Origin: Massilistercora timonensis
GTDB taxonomy: Bacteria > Bacillota > Clostridia > Lachnospirales > Lachnospiraceae
Direction of reading: 5' to 3'
Assembly (NCBI RefSeq): GCF_900312975.1
Contig: NZ_LT990039.1
Location: 310,001 to 374,000, forward strand
DNA length: 64,000 bases
Position 1 is the stretch's first letter; each line of letters starts with the position of its first letter. Shown piece after piece: positions 26,617-33,729 of the stretch. A program made the translations under genes and the position numbers. Below the pieces are notes generated by a model. The model worked only from the letters and a program-made list of their open reading frames with translations, searched no databases and was not told the DNA's origin.

Positions 26617-27795
26617 ATGCTGGCTGTTTTTCTGGCGCCCTTTTACCTGTTATTTAATTTCTATATCTTCCGCTGGCTGATCCGGTGGATGTCTTCCTGT
26701 ACCCGGCATTTTCAGAAACCACTGCTGCGGGGCGTTGTGCTCTTTCTCTATGCCTTCCTGGCCCTGTCCATCCTGCTGGCCTTCCTGTGGCCTGCCCGGT
26801 GGCTCTACGCCCTCTCCAACCTGTGGTTCGGAAGCTGCTGTTACATCCTGCTGATCGTCGCGGCGGCGGATCTGATCCGCCTGATGTTAAAATATCTGGT
26901 GAAGGTACCAAAGGAGAAACTGTCCTCCCGGAAGGTCTTCGTCACCTCCGGGGCTTTTTGCATTCTCCTGATCCTCTCCCTGTCCGTCCTGGGCTATGTT
27001 AACGCCCGCAATATCCGCACTACCCATTATGAGGTGACGGTGGACAAATCCTGTCAGGATCTTTCCTCCCTGCGGATCGTCCTAGCGGCGGACCTGCATC
27101 TTGGCTACAACATGGGAAATGACCAGATGAAGCGGATGGTTGAGAAGATCAACGCCGCAGACCCGGATCTGGTGGTGATCGCCGGAGATTTCTTCGACAA
27201 TGATTTTGACGCGGTAGAGGACCCGGATACCATCTCCGCCACCCTGCGCCAGATCAGGAGCCGGTACGGTACTTACGCCTGCTACGGCAACCACGACATC
27301 CAGGAGAAGATCCTGGCCGGCTTCACCTTCCCCTCGGACGAAAAAAAGGAAAGCGACCCGCGGATGGACGCTTTCCTTGCAGATTCCAATATTCAACTTA
27401 TGCAGGATGAAACCCTGCTGATCGACAACGCCTTCTATCTCATCGGCCGGGCGGACCGGGAACGGCCGGGACGGGGGATCCAGAAGCGCATGACGCCCCA
27501 GCAGCTGACAGAAGGCCTGGATCAGACCAAACCCATCCTGGTCCTGGATCACGAACCGGACGAACTTTCCGAACTGGCGGCGGCAGGAGCAGACCTGGAT
27601 CTCTCCGGCCACACCCACGACGGACAGCTCTTCCCCGCCAACCTGATCGTAAGCATGGTGTGGGAAAACTCCTGCGGTTACCTGGAGAAGGACGGGATGC
27701 ACAGCATCGTTACCTCCGGTGTGGGAGTATTCGGACCCAACATGCGGGTGGGGACCAAGAGCGAGATCTGCGTCATCGACTGCCACTTTCAATAA
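26617..27795 (+). CDS. Membrane-anchored metallophosphoesterase
   Basis: A 392-residue protein with about four N-terminal membrane helices (residues 1-25, 38-60, 72-92, 108-127) followed by a calcineurin-like phosphoesterase domain. Metal-binding motifs are AADLHLG (157-163; D159, H161), GDFFDN (190-195), GNHD (224-227) and SGHTHDGQ in the C-terminal part. The architecture matches YkuE/YaeI-type membrane phosphoesterases; the substrate is unknown (lipid headgroups or UDP-sugars in characterised relatives). The start has AAAGGAGG upstream. It is transcribed away from spoIIIA and convergent with pnp. Confidence 0.88.
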   Translation: MLAVFLAPFYLLFNFYIFRWLIRWMSSCTRHFQKPLLRGVVLFLYAFLALSILLAFLWPARWLYALSNLWFGSCCYILLIVAAADLIRLMLKYLVKVPKEKLSSRKVFVTSGAFCILLILSLSVLGYVNARNIRTTHYEVTVDKSCQDLSSLRIVLAADLHLGYNMGNDQMKRMVEKINAADPDLVVIAGDFFDNDFDAVEDPDTISATLRQIRSRYGTYACYGNHDIQEKILAGFTFPSDEKKESDPRMDAFLADSNIQLMQDETLLIDNAFYLIGRADRERPGRGIQKRMTPQQLTEGLDQTKPILVLDHEPDELSELAAAGADLDLSGHTHDGQLFPANLIVSMVWENSCGYLEKDGMHSIVTSGVGVFGPNMRVGTKSEICVIDCHFQ

Positions 27796-27801
27796 GTACA
27801 G

Positions 27802-27833
27802 AAAAGGGACAGAGTTTACACCCTGTCCCTTTT
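27802..27833. terminator. Bidirectional terminator between convergent genes
   Basis: AAAAGGGACAG / CTGTCCCTTTT, an 11-bp perfect stem with T-runs on both strands. It serves the metallophosphoesterase gene (plus) and pnp (minus). Confidence 0.85.
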
Positions 27834-27846
27834 GTTATTCTCTGTT

Positions 27847-29934
27847 CTATTTCGCCACGTCTTTCATACTGAAGGAGAATCTTCCCATCTTGTCCTTGCC
27901 AAGGCATACCACCTTGACCACGTCTCCCAGTGTCAGCACGTCTTCCACATGGTTGACTCTCTCCTTGGCCAGCTTGGAGATGTGTACCATTCCCTCCTTG
28001 CCCGGAGCAAACTCCAGGAAGGCGCCAAACTCTTTGATGCTGACAACCTTTCCTTCCAGCACCTGTCCGGCCTCAAAGTCAGTGACAATGATATGGATCA
28101 GCTTTCTTGCCTCTTCCATGGCCTCTGCCTCTGTGCCGCAGATGGATACAGAGCCGTCGTCCTCAATGTCGATCTTCACGCCGGTCTGCTCGATGATAGC
28201 GTTGATGGTCTTGCCTCTCTGGCCAACCACATCACCGATCTTCTGGGGATCGATCTGCATCTGGATGATCTTCGGCGCGTAAGGTCCTACTTCCGGTCTC
28301 GGCTCGGCGATGGTCTTGGCCATCACTTCATCCAGAATGTAGAATCTGGCTTTTCTTGCCGCCGCGATGGCTTCCTCAATGATCGGACGGGTCAGTCCGT
28401 GGATCTTGATATCCATCTGGATGGCGGTGATACCCTCGTGAGTACCTGCCACCTTGAAGTCCATATCTCCAAAGAAATCTTCCAGTCCCTGGATATCCGT
28501 CAGCACCAGATAATCATCGTCGGTATCTCCGGTCACCAGTCCGGTGGAGATTCCAGCCACTGCAGTCTTGATGGGCACGCCCGCGGCCATCAGCGACATG
28601 GAAGAAGCGCACACACTTGCCTGAGAAGTGGATCCGTTGGACTCAAAAGTCTCTGATACGGTACGGATCGCATACGGGAACTCGCTCTCGCTTGGCAGCA
28701 CCGGAAGAAGCGCCCTCTCTGCCAGAGCTCCGTGTCCGATCTCACGGCGTCCCGGACCTCTGGAAGGTCTGGTCTCGCCTACAGAATAGGACGGGAAATT
28801 GTAGTGGTGCATATACCGCTTGGAGGTCTCAGCCTCATCCAGTCCGTCCAGCCGCTGTGCCTCAGACAGAGGCGCCAGTGTAGTAATGGTGCAGATCTGG
28901 GTCTGTCCACGGGTAAACATAGCGGAACCGTGAACTCTGGGGATCAGGTCTACTTCCGCTGCCAGCGGACGGATCTGATCGATGGCCCTGCCGTCCGGAC
29001 GCTTGTGATCCTTCAGGATCATCTTGCGCACCGTCTTCTTCTGATACTGGTAAACCGCCTCGCCCAGCACTTCCAGCCACTCTTCCTTCTCTGCGAAGGC
29101 CTCGGTCAGCTTCTCTGTGATCTGGCGGATATTCTCTTCTCTTACCTGCTTCTCATCGGTAAATACCGCTTCCTCCATCTGTGCGGGAGGAACGATCTCC
29201 CTGATCGCCTCAAACAGTTCCTCCGGAACCGCGCAGCTCTCATATTCATGTTTGGGCTTGCCGCACTCTGCCACGATGGTATCGATGAACGCGATCACCT
29301 TCTGGTTCAGCTCATGAGCTGCGAAAATGGCATCGATCATCTGCTGCTCCGGCACTTCCTGTGCGCCCGCCTCGATCATGATCACCTTCTCCCTGGTAGA
29401 TGCAACCGTCAGCGCAAGTGTGGATACCTCTCTTTGGGCCGCCGTCGGGTTGAACACCAGTTCTCCGTCTACCAGGCCTACCTGGGTGGAAGAGATGGGG
29501 CCGTCAAACGGAATGTCAGAGATGGTGGTAGCGATAGCCGCGCCCAGCATAGCGGTAAGCTCCGGAGAGCAGTCCTGGTCTACAGACAGCACCAGGTTCT
29601 CCAGGGTAACGTCATTGCGGTAATCCTTGGGGAACAGCGGCCGCATAGGACGGTCGATGACACGGCAAGTCAGGATGGCGTTCTCAGACGCTTTTCCTTC
29701 TCTTTTGTTGAATCCTCCCGGGATCTTGCCTACCGAATACAGACGCTCGTTGTACTCCACGCTTAAGGGGAAGAAATCGATCCCCTCTCTTGGTTTTTCA
29801 GAAGCGGTGGCTGTACACAGAACGGTGGTATCTCCATAGTGCATCAGCACCGCGCCGTTTGCCTGTTTTGCCACTCTGTCCACGTCAACGCGCAGAGTTC
29901 TGCCGGCCAGTTCCATTTCATACTTCTTGTACAT
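27847..29934 (-). CDS. pnp: Polyribonucleotide nucleotidyltransferase (PNPase)
   Basis: A 695-residue phosphorolytic 3'-5' exoribonuclease. Two RNase PH-like domains (about 1-230 and 310-545) flank a helical domain. FTRGQTQ and the SPRPGR-type segment (TRPSRGPGRREIGHG) lie in the second PH domain. A KH domain (about 555-615, IGDVVGQRGKTINAI) and an S1 domain (about 620-690, EGKVVSIKEFGAFLEF) end the protein. Its transcript begins with a large hairpin leader, as in other bacteria where PNPase controls its own mRNA. Confidence 0.97.
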   Translation of the reverse strand: MYKKYEMELAGRTLRVDVDRVAKQANGAVLMHYGDTTVLCTATASEKPREGIDFFPLSVEYNERLYSVGKIPGGFNKREGKASENAILTCRVIDRPMRPLFPKDYRNDVTLENLVLSVDQDCSPELTAMLGAAIATTISDIPFDGPISSTQVGLVDGELVFNPTAAQREVSTLALTVASTREKVIMIEAGAQEVPEQQMIDAIFAAHELNQKVIAFIDTIVAECGKPKHEYESCAVPEELFEAIREIVPPAQMEEAVFTDEKQVREENIRQITEKLTEAFAEKEEWLEVLGEAVYQYQKKTVRKMILKDHKRPDGRAIDQIRPLAAEVDLIPRVHGSAMFTRGQTQICTITTLAPLSEAQRLDGLDEAETSKRYMHHYNFPSYSVGETRPSRGPGRREIGHGALAERALLPVLPSESEFPYAIRTVSETFESNGSTSQASVCASSMSLMAAGVPIKTAVAGISTGLVTGDTDDDYLVLTDIQGLEDFFGDMDFKVAGTHEGITAIQMDIKIHGLTRPIIEEAIAAARKARFYILDEVMAKTIAEPRPEVGPYAPKIIQMQIDPQKIGDVVGQRGKTINAIIEQTGVKIDIEDDGSVSICGTEAEAMEEARKLIHIIVTDFEAGQVLEGKVVSIKEFGAFLEFAPGKEGMVHISKLAKERVNHVEDVLTLGDVVKVVCLGKDKMGRFSFSMKDVAK

Positions 29935-29966
29935 ATTGGTCTCCTTTATCGTTTATTCTTAAGGGA

Positions 29967-30041
29967 AGGGAGTCCGAAACTACTGAAAAAAGCACTTTAC
30001 CGCGGAAAATGCGCTTTTCAGTGGTCTCGGGAGCTCTCCCT
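29967..30041 (-). promoter_or_regulatory. Long imperfect hairpin in the pnp leader
   Basis: On the minus strand CTCCCGAGACCACTGAAAAG pairs with a downstream arm ending in TCAGTAGTTTCGGACTCCC, giving over 20 bp of stem with few interruptions around a loop near 30000. It begins about 10 nt after the predicted transcription start and ends about 20 nt before the ribosome site. It resembles in layout the RNase III-processed pnp leader hairpin of enterobacteria. Confidence 0.65.
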
Positions 30042-30057
30042 GCCCATAATCTTATTT

Positions 30058-30086
30058 ATTGTATCATATTTGCGGCGATAACGCAA
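30058..30086 (-). promoter_or_regulatory. Promoter of pnp
   Basis: TTGCGT (30081-30086) and TACAAT (30058-30063), 17 bp apart, between the rpsO terminator and the pnp leader hairpin. Confidence 0.7.
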
Positions 30087-30091
30087 TTAAA

Positions 30092-30119
30092 GACGGGGGA
30101 AATTTCAATTTCCCCCGTC
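30092..30119 (-). terminator. Terminator after rpsO
   Basis: A 13-bp perfect stem (GACGGGGGAAATT and complement) with a 2-nt gap in the loop, followed by TTTAATT on the minus strand. Confidence 0.85.
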
Positions 30120-30134
30120 TTCTGTCTGAGCAGA

Positions 30135-30401
30135 TTATTTTCTCAGTCCAAGTCTCTCGATCAGAGAACGATATCTCTCGATGTCGATCTTTCTCAGATA
30201 TGCAAGAAGGCCTCTTCTCTGTCCTACCATCTTCAGAAGTCCTCTTCTGGAGTGATGATCCTTCGGATTGTTCTTGAAGTGCTCGGTCAGATCGTTGATC
30301 CGTGCGGTCAGGATGGCTACCTGAACCTCCGGTGAACCTGTGTCTCCCTCGCTTCTTCCATACTCAGCGATGATCTTTTCTTTCATCTCTTTTGTGATCA
30401 T
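30135..30401 (-). CDS. rpsO: 30S ribosomal protein S15
   Basis: An 88-residue S15, the usual length, binding the central domain of 16S rRNA. Family residues include [46 protein letters not shown] and the C-terminal [12 protein letters not shown]. It lies upstream of pnp, as in many bacteria, but with its own terminator and promoter. Confidence 0.98.
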   Translation of the reverse strand: MITKEMKEKIIAEYGRSEGDTGSPEVQVAILTARINDLTEHFKNNPKDHHSRRGLLKMVGQRRGLLAYLRKIDIERYRSLIERLGLRK

Positions 30402-30522
30402 GTCTTGTCTCCTCCTTTATTCTCTGTTAAACGCCTGGCATTAAGCAATGGTCGGAGTGTCCGATTACCGAACGCCGGCTTTCCACCAGCACAGTATAGC
30501 ACAGGTATCTGTGCCGCTTCAA
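30402..30522 (-). promoter_or_regulatory. rpsO promoter and structured leader
   Basis: TTGAAG (30517-30522) and TATACT (30493-30498) with an 18-bp spacer; the promoter lies just past the ribF stop. The ~85-nt leader contains a short stem TCGGA/TCCGA near 30450-30465, an AATGCC/GGCGTT pairing near 30430-30445, and AAAGGAGGAG before the start. Possible S15-responsive leader; structure not verified. Confidence 0.5.
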
Positions 30523-30529
30523 CCCTTTT

Positions 30530-31450
30530 TTACAAAAAATAAGCGCTTCCTTCTCCCCGGGCAAAATATTCCCGGCCGCCGGCGATATCCCGGTCGATCT
30601 GAGCCTTCATCTCCTGAACGCCGGCGAATTTCTCTTCCGGACGGGCGAAGTCCAGAAGCTCGATCCGCACTTCCTTATCGTAAGCGCTTCCCTCATAGTC
30701 AAAGAGGAAGCTCTCCGCCAGCAGTTTCCCTTCTGCTGTGACCGTGGGTTTGACCCCCACGTTGGTGATGCCGGCATACCCGGTTCCATCCACCCAGATA
30801 CGGCTGTAGTAAACGCCCCGCGGGGGCGCGATCTTCTCCCGTGGCCAGACTACGTTGAAGGTGGGAAATCCCAGAGTCCTTCCCAGCTGCTTCCCATGCT
30901 CTACCACTCCTTCGACTCCGTAGGGATAGCCCAGAAGCCGGTCTGCCAGCGCGATCTTCCCTGCGGCCATCAGCTCCTTGATATAAGAACTGCTGATCAC
31001 TCTCCCCTGGTACCGCTCTTTCTCCAGGACCACCGCTTTATAGCCGTAAGTTCCTTCATAGGCTTTCAGCATATCCGCATCTCCAGCCTTGCCATATCCA
31101 AAATGAAAGTCTGTCCCCACTACGACATACTTTGCGTGAAACACCCCGCAGATCACTTCACGAATAAAGTCTTCCCCGCTCATCTTCCGGAACTCCTCTG
31201 AAAAGGGACACTCCACCAGATAGTCCATGGTGTCGGCCAGATGTTCTGCCCGTTCCTTCTTCGTCATAAGGATGTCTTCCCGCTTCATGTCAAAGGCACA
31301 GACCACACCTTTGAGCTTCTCTTCTTCCTTAAACCGGATCACCTGCCGGGTCAGCGTCTGGTGCCCCAGGTGAAGTCCGTCAAATTTGCCGAATGTAACT
31401 GCGGATCTGCCGGTATCTTTATAATGTTCCAGTCCTTTTAAGTATTCCAT
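30530..31450 (-). CDS. ribF: Bifunctional riboflavin kinase / FAD synthetase
   Basis: The start is ATG 31448-31450 (MEYLKGLEHY, 306 residues) with GGGAAGG upstream; an in-frame start at 31474 would lie inside truB. The N-terminal FMN adenylyltransferase domain has TFGKFDGLHLGHQTL (nucleotidyltransferase HxGH-type motif). The C-terminal riboflavin kinase domain contains LGRTLGFPTFNV and GVYYSRIWVDG. Makes FMN and FAD. It is the last gene of the nusA operon. Confidence 0.94.
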   Translation of the reverse strand: MEYLKGLEHYKDTGRSAVTFGKFDGLHLGHQTLTRQVIRFKEEEKLKGVVCAFDMKREDILMTKKERAEHLADTMDYLVECPFSEEFRKMSGEDFIREVICGVFHAKYVVVGTDFHFGYGKAGDADMLKAYEGTYGYKAVVLEKERYQGRVISSSYIKELMAAGKIALADRLLGYPYGVEGVVEHGKQLGRTLGFPTFNVVWPREKIAPPRGVYYSRIWVDGTGYAGITNVGVKPTVTAEGKLLAESFLFDYEGSAYDKEVRIELLDFARPEEKFAGVQEMKAQIDRDIAGGREYFARGEGSAYFL

Positions 31451-31461
31451 AATCCTTCCCT

Positions 31462-32367
31462 TCAGCTGCCGCAAAACATTTTTACTGTCGTATATTCCTC
31501 CGCTTCTCTGTGATAGCGGTACAGGGCGAGGAAATTCCCGCCGGCGTCGTAGAGCCTTACGCAGGCGCCGTCCTTTATCTCCCTGTCTCCATCGGTCATC
31601 GACCGTTTTAATCCATTTCCATTATAGGCCAGCTTCTCCCAGCCTTTTTTCACCTGCACGGCAGGATACTCTGCGAAGAGCCGGTCAATGGGGCACAGCA
31701 TCTTCCCAAGCTCTCCCGCCTTCACTGCAGATGCCACCTTTTCAAGCCTGCAGGCTTCCTCCAGGGCAAAAGGCCCCACACTTGTCCGAAGGAGCGCCTC
31801 CATACAGCCGTAACAACCCAGGTCCGCGCCGATATCGTCGCACAGGGTCCGGATGTAGGTTCCCTTGGAACAGCGGACCCGCAGCCGGACTCTGGGAAGT
31901 GCCTCCTCCAGGATCTCCAGCTCATCGATCCGGACCCGCCTTGCCTTGCGCTCAATGGTCTTCCCTTCCCGGGCAAGCTCATAGAGCTTTTTGCCGTTTA
32001 CCTTCAGGGCAGAATACATAGGCGGGATCTGATCATACTCGCCCACGTATTTCCTCGCCGCCTGTTCTACCATTTCCCTGGTGATCCCCTGTACTTCTCC
32101 CCGGTCCGTTACCGTCCCGGTCACATCCTGGGTATCTGTGCGGATCCCAAAGAGAAGAACAGCTTCATAAGTCTTATCCCGGTCTGTCAGAAGATCGCAG
32201 ACCTTGGTGGCCCGTCCCAGGCAGACCGGCAGCACCCCTTCCGCCTCCGGGTCCAGAGTCCCGGTATGGCCGATCTTGCGCTGCCCGGTGATCCCCCGGA
32301 GCTTTGCCACCACATCGTGGGAGGTATAGCCTTTCTCTTTATAAATATTTAAAATGCCATGGATCAT
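31462..32367 (-). CDS. truB: tRNA pseudouridine-55 synthase
   Basis: A 301-residue synthase of pseudouridine 55 in the tRNA T-arm. The N-terminal GILNIYKEKGYTSHDVV and the catalytic Asp motif HTGTLDPEAEGVLPVCLG (about 35-52) are clear; GTYIRTLCDDIGADLG is the second family motif. It overlaps the end of nrnA by 4 bp. Confidence 0.95.
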   Translation of the reverse strand: MIHGILNIYKEKGYTSHDVVAKLRGITGQRKIGHTGTLDPEAEGVLPVCLGRATKVCDLLTDRDKTYEAVLLFGIRTDTQDVTGTVTDRGEVQGITREMVEQAARKYVGEYDQIPPMYSALKVNGKKLYELAREGKTIERKARRVRIDELEILEEALPRVRLRVRCSKGTYIRTLCDDIGADLGCYGCMEALLRTSVGPFALEEACRLEKVASAVKAGELGKMLCPIDRLFAEYPAVQVKKGWEKLAYNGNGLKRSMTDGDREIKDGACVRLYDAGGNFLALYRYHREAEEYTTVKMFCGS

Positions 32368-33317
32368 ACCTTCTCCTCCAGTTGATCCTGGATCAGACCG
32401 GAGAGATTGTTCAGCACGTCATGAGGCGTCCCGGCCATGGTGAACCCGGCCGCTCTTTTATGTCCGCCGCCGCCCAGATACTGGGCAACTTTGCTCACAT
32501 CCACCAGATCGTTGGAACGAAGGCTCACCTTGTAGACGCTGGGCTTTGTCTCATACATGAAAATGGCCACTTCCACGCCTTTGGTATCCCTGAGCTGACT
32601 TACGATCCCTTCCAGGTCTTTCGGTTTTACTCCATAGAATTCCATTTCCCGCATACGGATATACGCGGCGATACACTTCTCATCCATGAATCGGATACTC
32701 TCCATCAGAGTACGGCCCAGAACCTGATTCTGCGCATAAGTCTTCTCCACATAGGTTTTCCGGATCAGCGAGCAGGCATCCACGCCCCGCTCCAAAAGAT
32801 CCGCCGCCGCCCGCAGCGTCTCCGGTGATGTACAGGAATACTGGAACACGCCGGTATCATGGACAATGCCAAGATACAGCGCCTCTGCCACAGGGAGGGT
32901 GATCCTGTCTTTCTCCATCAGGTTGTACATCAGTTCCGAGGTGGAACTGGCATCCGGGACCACATAATTTTCTTCTCCGAAATTTGTGTTGCTGATGTGA
33001 TGGTCCACACAAAGGGTATGAGCCGCCCGGTCAAAAAGGTCCTGGGAAAAACCCAGCCGCTCCTTGTCTCCACAGTCCAGACAGAAAAACAGGTCATAGT
33101 CCCTGTCCCCGGATAACTCATGCCGGATTTCGCCGGAACGCTGGAGAAACCGGAACGAATTGGGGATCTCCTCCAGATAGACATCCACCTGTTTTCCCGG
33201 GTAATTCTCCTGGATATAGAGGTACAGCCCCATACAGGAACCGGTACAGTCTCCGTCCGGATGTTCATGTCCGCCAATGGCGATCTTATTCGCCGCTCTG
33301 ATCAGTCTGTCTAACAT
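32364..33317 (-). CDS. nrnA: DHH phosphoesterase, NrnA-like (nanoRNase / pAp phosphatase)
   Basis: A 317-residue DHH/DHHA1 protein. Motifs are GHEHPDGDCTGS (15-26), CLDCGD near 76, VDHHISN near 98, and the C-terminal DHHA1 GGGGHKRAAGF (near 282). Relatives degrade 2-5 nt RNA and dephosphorylate pAp. The gene overlaps rbfA by 32 bp and truB by 4 bp, the usual rbfA-nrnA-truB order. Confidence 0.93.
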   Translation of the reverse strand: MLDRLIRAANKIAIGGHEHPDGDCTGSCMGLYLYIQENYPGKQVDVYLEEIPNSFRFLQRSGEIRHELSGDRDYDLFFCLDCGDKERLGFSQDLFDRAAHTLCVDHHISNTNFGEENYVVPDASSTSELMYNLMEKDRITLPVAEALYLGIVHDTGVFQYSCTSPETLRAAADLLERGVDACSLIRKTYVEKTYAQNQVLGRTLMESIRFMDEKCIAAYIRMREMEFYGVKPKDLEGIVSQLRDTKGVEVAIFMYETKPSVYKVSLRSNDLVDVSKVAQYLGGGGHKRAAGFTMAGTPHDVLNNLSGLIQDQLEEKV

Positions 33318-33684
33318 CTTCTTCCGCCTCCATGCCGCCGGTTACTTCTTCTATCTTCTTAGACATATTTACACCATATTCAATGGACTGGTCCAGTATG
33401 AACCGGATCTCCGGGGTGTTGCGCAGGTTCAGCGTCCGGGCCAGTTCCCGGCGGATATAACCTTCCGCGCTTGTCAGGCCCTTGATGGTCTCCTGCTGGG
33501 CCTTTTCATCGCCCAGCACGCTGATATATGCCTTGCAGGTCTTAAGATCCGGCGCCACCTCCGCGGCAACCACGGAGGTCCAGGGCGCCACTCTTGGATC
33601 CTTGATGCCTCCCCGGATGATACTGCTTAATTCCCGCTGGACTTCCACATTCACCCTGGTGTTCTTAATACTTCTTTTCCGCAA
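33286..33684 (-). CDS. rbfA: Ribosome-binding factor A
   Basis: I place the start at TTG 33682-33684 (LRKRSIKNTRVN, 132 residues), with AGAAGGAAG a few bases upstream. A second in-frame TTG at 33723 has no ribosome site and would give an over-long protein. The KH-like core (VNVEVQRELSSIIRGGIKDPRV...TSVVAAEVAPDLKTCKAYISVLGD) is typical. It is a late 30S maturation factor. It begins 45 bp after infB. Confidence 0.92.
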   Translation of the reverse strand: MRKRSIKNTRVNVEVQRELSSIIRGGIKDPRVAPWTSVVAAEVAPDLKTCKAYISVLGDEKAQQETIKGLTSAEGYIRRELARTLNLRNTPEIRFILDQSIEYGVNMSKKIEEVTGGMEAEEDVRQTDQSGE

Positions 33685-33729
33685 TGTTCTTCCTTCTTTC
33701 TCTCCAAAGCAGGATCGTCGCAAAGGGCG

